The notes beneath the pieces were generated by a model. That model ran no database searches. It saw only the letters and a list, made by a program, of their open reading frames with translations, and was not told where the DNA came from. DNA of 22,186 nucleotides from Coprenecus sp964640305. Lineage in GTDB: Bacteria; Bacteroidota; Bacteroidia; Bacteroidales; UBA932. Shown in pieces: positions 6,885 to 13,954 of the stretch. The position numbers were made by a program, and so were the translations under genes. The stretch covers positions 1 through 22,186 of the forward strand of contig CAZXFF010000034.1 of the NCBI GenBank assembly GCA_964640305.1. Reading direction: 5' to 3'. The first letter of the stretch is position 1, and each line of letters starts with the position of its first letter.

Positions 6885-9569
6885 ATGTGCAGATCTTTAC
6901 TAATCACTATCTTTATCTACCTGTCGCTTTTTATCCTTCAATCGTGTACAGAGAGGGAAACATTTTCGGTTGCCGGAGAAACGGTACATGTAAACGGACG
7001 TGACATTCCCGCTGATAATTTCCAGCCGGATATGGTGCGTCTGAAACTTTCCGAAGATTTGGCAGACAAATTGGGACTGATTACTGATTCGTTGGGGAAT
7101 CTTGTCTCTACCGAGGTCAAATCATTGAATTTGAGTATAGAGTCTCTCGGAATACACAGGATGCAGAGGACGTTTCCTTATGCCGGCAAATTCGAAGCCA
7201 GAACACGGGCAGAGGGTCTGCATCTGTGGTATGACGTATATCTCGGCAGAAATGCCTCACTGACGAAAGCGGGCGAGGAACTTTCCGCTATCGACGGGAT
7301 AGAGATTATAGAATACAGACCTCAGATAAGACGTATCGGATCTCTGGAGGTAAGGGAATCAGACCCGGAACCTGGACTCACTTCAGCTGCTGCCGGTGTG
7401 TTTGATGATCCAGGGCTTCCCAGGCAGTGGCATTACTATAATGACGGCAGCCGTAGCAATTCTGTGGCAGGGTGTGACATAAATGTGTTACAGGTTTGGA
7501 AGAATTATACAACCGGAAGCAGTGACATAATAGTTGCAGTTGTGGATGGAGGTATTGATTATACTCACGAGGATCTTGCTGATAACATGTGGAGAAATCC
7601 CGAACAAAGCGGAGATCGGGTTTATGGATGGAACTTCGTAAATGGAGGCCCGCTGGTGACTGCTGATGACCATGGAACCCATGTTGCCGGGACAATAGCC
7701 GCTGTAAACAACAACGGTAAAGGTGTCTCGGGTATAGCAGGAGGTGACAAGGCCAAAGGCATCCCTGGAGTAAAAATAATGTCGTGCCAGATATTCCAGG
7801 GAGAAGATTCTGGACCCGGAGCTGCAGCAATCAAATGGGGCGCAGACCATGGGGCTGTAATCAGCCAGAACAGTTGGGGCTATAATTTCAAAACGGTTGC
7901 AGATGCCATGGCATACCAGACCTCCCAGTCAGATAAGGATGCCATAGATTATTTTATAAAATATGCCGGGTTCGATGAAAACGGAAGACAGACAGGTCCT
8001 ATGGCCGGTGGAGTTGTGATTTTTGCGGCCGGCAATGACGGATGGGGAATAGGACATCCGGGTGACTACGAAAGCTGTATAGCTGTAGGTTCTGTCGGAG
8101 CTGACTACAGGTCTGCGTATTATACCAATTACGGGGCATGGGTTGACATTGCAGCTCCTGGAGGAGATGTTAAGAAAGGGAACGAGGTGTATAGTACCAT
8201 TCCTGGAAACAAATACGGGTATATGCAGGGAACATCAATGGCCTGCCCGCACGTTTCCGGTGTGGCAGCGCTTATAATTGCCAAGAACGGAGGACAGGGA
8301 TTCTCTTCCAAAGCGCTCATGAAGCGCTTGCTAGCATCTGTGAACGATATCTCACAATTCAATACAATCGAGATAGGCGGTCTGGTGGATACATATAAAG
8401 CAGTGATAGGCAGCAACGGCAAACCACCGCAGCCGGTCAGCAATTTCAAGGCTACCGCGACTTCCAACAACATAGGTTTTTCCCTAACTGTACCATCGGA
8501 CCCTGACGACGGGAAACCCAATATGATATATATATATTATGCTACGGAAGAGATAACTTCTTCCAACTATGCGGAATTCCCGTACGAGACATATCTGGTT
8601 CAGGATCTTGAGCCAGGAGATGTGATGTCCGGAAACTTTTACGTACCGGAATTCGAAACGGATTATTGTCTGGTGGCGGTAGCTTCGGATTACGGTGGCA
8701 ACAAGTCAGAACCTGCACCATCTGTCCAGGTGTCTGTGGGTGTCAACAATGCACCGGTGATAGAGCCTGTTTCAGGAACAGCGATAAACATCAAAGCATG
8801 GCAGTCTGCAGAACTTGAATTTATGGTTACTGATCCTGACGGACATGAAATGACCCCTTCTGTAGATAGGGATACTGCCGGTATAACTTTCTATTGGACA
8901 GCAGATACGCTCCATATGCATTTAGACGGCAGAAAGATAGCTCCTGGCAAGCATGCTGCGTCTCTTGTTGTATCAGATGCATACGGTAAGGCTTCTTCAA
9001 TTGAGTTTTATTATGCCATAGAGAAAAACAATGCTCCGGTTCAGGTCAAAGGGTTTGATGATGTTCTTTTCAGCAATCTTGGGGAAACAATGACAATGGA
9101 TCTGCGGGAATATTTCCATGACCCGGATGGAGAATCACTTTCATATCGCTGTAATGTATCTTCATATGACATTGCCAATGTTGCGTTCAGAGGGGAGAGC
9201 ATGCTTCTCACTTCGCTTACAAATGGTGCGATGAATGTTGAGGTAATAGCGAGTGATGCCTTCGGTGAATCTGTCAGATCCGGTTTTGATATTCTGGTTA
9301 GGACCTCAAATCATCTTTTCGACATCTATCCGAACCCTGTATCCGATACATTGAAAATAAGTCCTTCAAGGGAAATGGAGATCTCAGTGGAAATCCATTC
9401 TGTATCCGGGGCACTTGTTTACAGTGAACAGGATGTGGCGGTATCTCCTTTTGATATCATGAAAATCGATATGGCTTCTCTTCCCGGCGGTATTTATACT
9501 CTAAGGATATATTATATGGGCGAAAATTCCGTAAGGCAACATTATTCTTCCAAGATTTCAAAATGGTAG
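6885..9569 (+). CDS. S8 (subtilisin-like) serine peptidase, lipobox plus T9SS sorting tail (copy 1)
   Basis: This is a multidomain secreted endopeptidase of 894 residues from ATG 6885; a start at 6846 would overlap the previous gene and precede the signal peptide. A lipoprotein-type signal peptide ends at Cys21 (LQSC). Residues of about 25-155 form the pro-region, and the S8 domain spans about 174-510 with the full triad: Asp221 in VVDGGID, His263 in DDHGTHVAG, Ser451 in GTSMACPHVSG, plus oxyanion Asn384 in AAGND. Then come a fibronectin-III-like module (about 516-618), two cadherin/Ig-like modules (about 622-806) and a T9SS type A sorting domain (about 811-894) starting FDIYPNPVSD and containing LPGGIYTLRI. 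T9SS cargo crosses the outer membrane and loses this tail. The combination with a lipobox is unusual: the lipid would sit on the pro-region, so self-processing could free the enzyme. It is paralogous to the next gene and lacks the calcium-type loop seen there. Confidence 0.92.
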   Translation: MCRSLLITIFIYLSLFILQSCTERETFSVAGETVHVNGRDIPADNFQPDMVRLKLSEDLADKLGLITDSLGNLVSTEVKSLNLSIESLGIHRMQRTFPYAGKFEARTRAEGLHLWYDVYLGRNASLTKAGEELSAIDGIEIIEYRPQIRRIGSLEVRESDPEPGLTSAAAGVFDDPGLPRQWHYYNDGSRSNSVAGCDINVLQVWKNYTTGSSDIIVAVVDGGIDYTHEDLADNMWRNPEQSGDRVYGWNFVNGGPLVTADDHGTHVAGTIAAVNNNGKGVSGIAGGDKAKGIPGVKIMSCQIFQGEDSGPGAAAIKWGADHGAVISQNSWGYNFKTVADAMAYQTSQSDKDAIDYFIKYAGFDENGRQTGPMAGGVVIFAAGNDGWGIGHPGDYESCIAVGSVGADYRSAYYTNYGAWVDIAAPGGDVKKGNEVYSTIPGNKYGYMQGTSMACPHVSGVAALIIAKNGGQGFSSKALMKRLLASVNDISQFNTIEIGGLVDTYKAVIGSNGKPPQPVSNFKATATSNNIGFSLTVPSDPDDGKPNMIYIYYATEEITSSNYAEFPYETYLVQDLEPGDVMSGNFYVPEFETDYCLVAVASDYGGNKSEPAPSVQVSVGVNNAPVIEPVSGTAINIKAWQSAELEFMVTDPDGHEMTPSVDRDTAGITFYWTADTLHMHLDGRKIAPGKHAASLVVSDAYGKASSIEFYYAIEKNNAPVQVKGFDDVLFSNLGETMTMDLREYFHDPDGESLSYRCNVSSYDIANVAFRGESMLLTSLTNGAMNVEVIASDAFGESVRSGFDILVRTSNHLFDIYPNPVSDTLKISPSREMEISVEIHSVSGALVYSEQDVAVSPFDIMKIDMASLPGGIYTLRIYYMGENSVRQHYSSKISKW

Positions 9570-9599
9570 TTTGTCGTGTGATTACATGTTAAAATGAAT

Positions 9600-9691
9600 C
9601 AAAAAATTTGAATTGTTCTTATAAATGTATATTATTGTACTTTATTAACCTTATTTTTATGAAATCAAGAATAATTCAATCAAATTTTTTG
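9600..9691. repeat. 12-bp inverted repeat around the promoter and start of the second peptidase
   Basis: CAAAAAATTTGA at 9600-9611 and TCAAATTTTTTG at 9680-9691 are exact reverse complements separated by 68 bp. The span holds the candidate promoter and the ATG at 9659. The arms are very AT-rich, so chance is a real possibility. If the arms were recombined, the promoter would turn away from the gene, but the signal-peptide coding sequence would be disrupted too, so an RNA or DNA structural role is as likely as inversion. Confidence 0.45.
9607..9637 (+). promoter_or_regulatory. Candidate Bacteroides-type promoter (-33/-7) for the second peptidase
   Basis: TTTG at 9607-9610 followed after 19 bp by TATTATTG at 9630-9637 matches the Bacteroidales housekeeping pattern TTTG-N19/21-TAnnTTTG with one mismatch in the -7 element. 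Transcription would begin near 9644, leaving about a 15-base leader before ATG 9659. The 89-bp AT-rich gap after the first peptidase, with no terminator in it, is consistent with an internal promoter plus read-through. Confidence 0.5.
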
Positions 9692-12310
9692 GTTTGCGTA
9701 ATTTTCACCATGTCAATGATTTCATGTACGCGAACCGAAGTGGAGGAGTACAAGCCTGGACGTGACTTTGTATACGATGTCCATGAGGAATCCGTAATTC
9801 CCGGAGTAATGGCTGTGCGCCTGAAAGAAGAACCGTCCGGTCCTGAAGAAGTACTTGAAATATTCAGCGGGCTCCCTGTAATCTCGGCTGAGAGGCTTTT
9901 TAAAGGGCCTGAAAAATTCGAGGCCCGCAAACGGAAGGTGGGATTGACAAAATGGTATGTAATTTCATATGACGAGAGCATGCCGCTGACAAGGGCGGCA
10001 ATTGAACTCGGTTCAGTTGAGGGTGTCGATATTGCGGAGTATATGCCCAAGATAAAGATGAATGATAATTCTCCGTTCCCTTTTGATGATCCTATGCTTG
10101 CCAATCAGTGGCATTATTACAATGACGGAAGCCAGATGCATTCCAAAGCAGGATCCGATATAAATCTTCTCAAGGCCTGGGAAGTCACTACCGGAGACCC
10201 GGATGTCATAGTGGCTATTATAGACGGTGGTATCGATTATACGCATGAGGACCTGGCAGCCAATATGTGGATAAACCAGGCAGAAGCCAATGGTACACCC
10301 GGGGTGGATGACGATGGAAACGGATATGTGGATGACATATACGGGTTCAATTTCTGTACGACAGGAAGTGGACCGATCGGTACTATTACATTCAACAACC
10401 ACGGAACCCATGTTGCTGGTACGGTTGCGGCAGTCAACAATAATGGAATCGGAGTAGGCGGTGTTGCAGGAGGGGACGGCAGCGGCAATGGTGTACGTCT
10501 GATGTCCTGCCAGACAAACGATAATGACAAGAATGCAGCATATATTGCCACCGCATTCGAGTATGCGGCAGATAATGGAGCTGTGATTGCTCAGTGCAGC
10601 TGGGGGTGCAGCGAAACCTATACAGCTGTACTGGAGGCGATAGACTATTTTATCACATATGCAGGGATGGATACAGATCCCAAAACGGGAGAAATCGTCG
10701 GACAGACCGGTCCTGTTGCTGGTGGGACAGTGATATTCGCTGCCGGCAACTCGTCATCTTCCACGCAGGATGTATTCCCTGCCAACTATGAAAAAGTGAT
10801 TGCCGTGGCTTCCATCGGTGCGGATTACGAGACAGCCTACTATACGAATTACGGAGAGTGGGTGGATGTCACTGCACCGGGAGGAGATGCGAAGAAAAAC
10901 CGGAATGTGATCAGTACACTTCCCGGTAACCAGTATGGAGGAATGCAGGGAACTTCGATGGCCTGTCCGCATGTCTCAGGTGTAGCAGCCCTGGTTGTTT
11001 CTGCAAATAAGGGTATCGGCTTTACTGCGGATCATCTGCGTAAAATACTGCTCAAAGGGACTGATGATATCATATATGAATACAATCCCTCTTTTGCCGG
11101 GATGCTGGGATCCGGTCTTATTGATGCCAATAAGTGTGTAAGGATGTTTACCCCCGAGCCTCCCGAGTCAGTAGAAAAGATGGAAATTGAATTTACAGGC
11201 AATGTAGCGGAAATCAGAATGTCTGTACCAAAAGATCCGGATAGCGGTGTTCCCGAGCTTCTGAGGTGCTATTTCAGCATCACTCCGATTGATGGTAGCC
11301 TTTCGGGTGTGGATTCTTTGGATGTTCAGGTAGGAAATTCGAAAGTCGGAGACATCGTTTCGGGCAAAACGCCTTTCCTGAAATTCGGTACGACATATTA
11401 TTTCAGGGCTATTGCCATTGATCTGATGGGTAGCCGTTCAGTACTTTCCAAGCAGTTTTCTGCCAAGAGCGGAGAGAACTTGCCGCCAGTAATAGATCCT
11501 GTGCAGGGAGCTCCTTTCGTTGTCAGCAGGAGTGCAGTAGAAACCATCACCATCACGGCAAGGGATCCCGAGTCAAATCCTATTACAGCAGTCCTTTCTG
11601 CTTCGGCCGAAGAACTTAATCTTTCGCAGAAAGACGACAACACTTTCATCCTTACCATAACAGGAGCATTTGCCCCTGATGCAGATGTCGCTAAAGACTA
11701 CAGTGTGGATGTTATTGTTTCGGACGGAGACCTTAACAGCTCAGTCACCATCCCTTACACAATACTTCCCAACAATCCTCCTGTAGTGTCCACACCTATA
11801 CCGGACCAGTTCATGAATTCAGGGGAGACCGTTGAACTGAATCTCTCGGATTATATAACAGATCCCGATAAGGGCGACGTATTGGTTTATACCGTCGCTT
11901 CATCAGTTTCAGATAAGGTTCAGGCATCTGTTTCCGGAGCAAAGCTGCTTCTTAGAGGAGTCCAGCCTGCAATGTCGGAAATTTCCGTAAAGGCTACAGA
12001 CTACAGCGGAAAATCAGTGACCACTGCATTCAATGTTTCTGTAAGGGATTCATCCCGACCGTTCGACCTTTATCCGGTGCCGGTGAAGGATGTCCTAAAT
12101 CTCAGATCCGGTTCCGATATTGAAATCAATGTCTCTGTTATTTCTGTTTCAGGGGCAAGGGTACTGGATTCAGGCCCAGTCACATCAAGTATGCAATCCC
12201 CTTGTCAGCTGGATATGTCGTCACTTCCCGGTGGTACATATACGGTAGAGATTACATATTCGGAAGAAGGAGTCTCCAGGAAATATACAAAACAGATAGT
12301 AAAACTGTAA
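9659..12310 (+). CDS. S8 (subtilisin-like) serine peptidase, lipobox plus T9SS sorting tail (copy 2)
   Basis: From ATG 9659 the product is 883 residues; the TTG at 9608 would put 17 residues in front of the signal peptide and lies inside the promoter, so I reject it. The lipoprotein signal peptide ends at Cys23 (MISC). The catalytic domain carries Asp189 in IIDGGID, His248 in NNHGTHVAG, Asn364 in AAGNS and Ser433 in GTSMACPHVSG. A loop at about 215-226 (GVDDDGNGYVDD) resembles a calcium-binding site of S8 enzymes. Downstream are a fibronectin-III-like module (about 501-605), two Ig/cadherin-like modules (about 608-796) and a T9SS sorting tail (about 802-883) with FDLYPVPV and LPGGTYTVEI, ending in KQIVKL. 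It shares the order and many motifs with the preceding peptidase (QWHYYNDGS, DGGIDYTHEDL, YYTNYG), so the two arose by tandem duplication. The PorV-like gene starts 6 bp after its stop. Substrate specificity cannot be read. Confidence 0.92.
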   Translation: MKSRIIQSNFLVCVIFTMSMISCTRTEVEEYKPGRDFVYDVHEESVIPGVMAVRLKEEPSGPEEVLEIFSGLPVISAERLFKGPEKFEARKRKVGLTKWYVISYDESMPLTRAAIELGSVEGVDIAEYMPKIKMNDNSPFPFDDPMLANQWHYYNDGSQMHSKAGSDINLLKAWEVTTGDPDVIVAIIDGGIDYTHEDLAANMWINQAEANGTPGVDDDGNGYVDDIYGFNFCTTGSGPIGTITFNNHGTHVAGTVAAVNNNGIGVGGVAGGDGSGNGVRLMSCQTNDNDKNAAYIATAFEYAADNGAVIAQCSWGCSETYTAVLEAIDYFITYAGMDTDPKTGEIVGQTGPVAGGTVIFAAGNSSSSTQDVFPANYEKVIAVASIGADYETAYYTNYGEWVDVTAPGGDAKKNRNVISTLPGNQYGGMQGTSMACPHVSGVAALVVSANKGIGFTADHLRKILLKGTDDIIYEYNPSFAGMLGSGLIDANKCVRMFTPEPPESVEKMEIEFTGNVAEIRMSVPKDPDSGVPELLRCYFSITPIDGSLSGVDSLDVQVGNSKVGDIVSGKTPFLKFGTTYYFRAIAIDLMGSRSVLSKQFSAKSGENLPPVIDPVQGAPFVVSRSAVETITITARDPESNPITAVLSASAEELNLSQKDDNTFILTITGAFAPDADVAKDYSVDVIVSDGDLNSSVTIPYTILPNNPPVVSTPIPDQFMNSGETVELNLSDYITDPDKGDVLVYTVASSVSDKVQASVSGAKLLLRGVQPAMSEISVKATDYSGKSVTTAFNVSVRDSSRPFDLYPVPVKDVLNLRSGSDIEINVSVISVSGARVLDSGPVTSSMQSPCQLDMSSLPGGTYTVEITYSEEGVSRKYTKQIVKL

Positions 12311-12316
12311 AAGCGC

Positions 12317-13267
12317 ATGAAAATGAAGAAATTATTAACCATATCTTTCGTTGTGTCAGGATTGCTGGCATGCTCTTTAAATGTTAATGCACAGGCCTTG
12401 CAGTTCCTTAACATCAATCCGGATGCCCGGGTGATGGGTATGGCCAATACCGGAACAGTTGCAACCGCCACTGCTTTCTCAATGTATAACAATACAGCTG
12501 CAACGGCTCTTGCTTCCAATGACAGGACAATGGATGTGGGTGTGTCTTATGGTATGTGGCAACCCGGCTATTCGGCCAACCATATGATCTCCGCTGCCGG
12601 TTACGGCAAAATCACAAATTTCATGACTATAGCTGCAGGTGTTCGTTATTTTACACATGGCAGTTATGAGATAACGGATGATTTCGGTGCAGCCACCGGT
12701 ACATTTGCTCCAAAAGATCTGGTTGCAGGCATCGGACTCGGTTTCAAGGTTCTGCCTATCCTTTCTCTTTCCGCCAATGTAAACTATATCATGTCTCAGA
12801 TTGCACCGTCAGCCACAGGAAATGCAGTGTCTGCAGATTTCGGTGCCATGGTTGATCTGAAGTTCCTGAAAGTCGGGGTTACAGCATCAAATATTGGTTC
12901 AAAAATCAAGTATGCAGAGACACCATATTCACTTCCGGCAAATGCAAAATTAGGAGTAGGGACAACACAGTATTTCGGGCGTGATGACAAGAGTTATGTG
13001 AGCGTGAATGCGCAGGCGGGAATGCTCTTTGCTGGTTCCGATTTCTTTGCAGAGGCTGGGGCGGAATACTGTTACAATGATCTTTTCAGAATCAGTACCG
13101 GCTACCATTACGGTAAAGAGGATTCTCCAGCAATCCCTTCTTATGTTACTGCAGGTTTAGGAGTCAAGTTCTTCGGAATATATGTCAATGCCACATATCT
13201 GACAGGACTGAAAAGCGACTCTCCTCTCAATAATTCATTCCAGATAGGATTGGGGTATACTTTCTGA
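12317..13267 (+). CDS. PorV/PorQ-family outer-membrane beta-barrel protein
   Basis: This 316-residue protein belongs to the PorV/PorQ family of FadL-like barrels; PorV shuttles T9SS cargo from the translocon to the attachment machinery, and PorQ is part of the same system. It begins with a signal peptide (MKMKKLLTISFVVSGLLAC..., cleavage likely at A25/Q26); a lipobox-like LLAC is present, but a barrel with C-terminal GLGYTF fits signal peptidase I better. The N-terminal signature LNINPDARVMGMANTG followed by AFSMYNNTAA corresponds to the family pattern in which Arg-x-x-x-Met-Gly precedes an Asn-x-Ala motif. It then alternates short beta strands to the end. The start may be ATG 12317 or 12323. 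It is 6 bp behind the second T9SS-tailed peptidase, so it is probably co-translated with it and may serve that cargo. It is shorter than classical PorV (nearer 390 residues), so I give no specific symbol. Confidence 0.85.
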   Translation: MKMKKLLTISFVVSGLLACSLNVNAQALQFLNINPDARVMGMANTGTVATATAFSMYNNTAATALASNDRTMDVGVSYGMWQPGYSANHMISAAGYGKITNFMTIAAGVRYFTHGSYEITDDFGAATGTFAPKDLVAGIGLGFKVLPILSLSANVNYIMSQIAPSATGNAVSADFGAMVDLKFLKVGVTASNIGSKIKYAETPYSLPANAKLGVGTTQYFGRDDKSYVSVNAQAGMLFAGSDFFAEAGAEYCYNDLFRISTGYHYGKEDSPAIPSYVTAGLGVKFFGIYVNATYLTGLKSDSPLNNSFQIGLGYTF

Positions 13268-13292
13268 TAATACCAACACTGGAATCAATATA

Positions 13293-13325
13293 AAAGCCGG
13301 TCCGGATTCAAGGACCGGCTTTATT
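13293..13325 (+). terminator. Rho-independent terminator after the peptidase/PorV cluster
   Basis: AAAGCCGGTCC (13293-13303) and GGACCGGCTTT (13312-13322) form a perfect 11-bp stem with an 8-base loop, followed by ATTGTTTTC. It lies 25 bp after the stop of the PorV-like gene and closes the second rightward cluster. The T-tract is imperfect, but the stem is strong. Confidence 0.9.
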
Positions 13326-13485
13326 GTTTTCTTCACGTTGGATTGGTGTTCCGTTAAGGTGGACAAGTTTGGCGATTCACAGAATAGTCGTTGCGGGTCC
13401 GGTTGTCACGGTACGCCTGCGGAAGCACTCCGGCCGCCAATGCGCCCCAGACAGTGCTCTCCCCGCGGTGCGCTATCCGGCCCCC

Positions 13486-13564
13486 TCCACAGGTGAACCA
13501 GGTCTTTTGTGTTAACTTCCAGATTACAAATGCATTACTGCAAATAACGCAGTTCACCTGCGGA
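13486..13564. repeat. Inverted repeat with 13-base arms (12 of 13 matched)
   Basis: TCCACAGGTGAAC (13486-13498) is the reverse complement of GTTCACCTGCGGA (13552-13564) except at one position, enclosing 53 bases. The enclosed part has its own small hairpin, ACTGC-AAATAAC-GCAGT (13537-13553), whose 3' arm overlaps the outer arm by two bases. The nested arrangement would suit a folded RNA or the end of a degraded element. Confidence 0.5.
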
Positions 13565-13748
13565 AAGTGCCAGACATCCTGGTTTCCGTGGGTTTCTGGG
13601 CGAATAGCTTGCTGCTGTTGATGTTACAGTCTGCCAAAGTAGGCTTTGCATCTATTTTCTAACGCATCTCGTTGATATCCAGCGCATTGCAATTTCGCAT
13701 GTATGCAACCCCTCCCCAAAGCACACCAAAATGCCCAAATTCAGGGGG

Positions 13749-13817
13749 ACTTTGCATAGTGGCAATTTTGTAATACTCTGGTTGTCACGTAGATGCTGAG
13801 GCAGTTCTATGCAAAGT
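13749..13817. repeat. Perfect 11-bp inverted repeat ACTTTGCATAG
   Basis: ACTTTGCATAG (13749-13759) and CTATGCAAAGT (13807-13817) are exact reverse complements with 47 bp between them; GGAC before the left arm and GTCC after the right arm extend the match if two bases are skipped. CTTTGCAT also occurs at 13644-13651. The layout could be termini of a very small element or a long hairpin. Confidence 0.5.
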
Positions 13818-13901
13818 GTCCTGCGGGAAGCCTTCTTGCAAGGGGTGCTGGAGGGAATACGGTACAGAAGTGATATGGAATGAATCAGGGTGTTACATTA
13901 T

Positions 13902-13930
13902 AAAAAAAGAGCGGTCTGTACCGCTCTTTT
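13902..13930 (-). terminator. Rho-independent terminator of the rpoBC operon
   Basis: AAAAGAGCGGT (13905-13915) and ACCGCTCTTTT (13920-13930) make a perfect 11-bp stem with loop CTGT. Read on the minus strand, the stem is followed by a U-run from the A residues at 13902-13908. It lies 24 bp past the rpoC stop. The T residues on the plus side mean it can also stop rightward transcripts. Confidence 0.93.
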
Positions 13931-13954
13931 CTTTCAGTTAATCCTTGGATAGGA

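Larger units (their letters stand above)
13331..13900. other. About 570 bp without a convincing gene, rich in short repeats
   Basis: This stretch lies between two terminators that face each other. Open frames of 63-76 codons exist on both strands (for example 13391-13621 plus and 13354-13557 minus), but they overlap each other, have proline- and cysteine-rich, low-complexity translations and match nothing I recognise. The left half (about 13385-13500) is visibly more GC-rich than its surroundings. Repeats include the two inverted repeats listed separately, a direct repeat GGTTGTCACG at 13401-13410 and 13780-13789, and CCTGCGGAA at 13416-13424 and 13557-13565. I see no tRNA, rRNA or known riboswitch. 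Possible explanations are a decayed mobile element, a non-coding RNA, or a dispersed intergenic repeat. Confidence 0.6.

Noticed and set aside
13391..13621. Small open frames in the intergenic region (also 13324-13515 plus and 13354-13557 minus)
   Set aside because: They overlap on both strands, have poor start context and odd composition, and resemble no protein I know; the minus-strand frame suggested a transposase remnant, but I could not identify a family.
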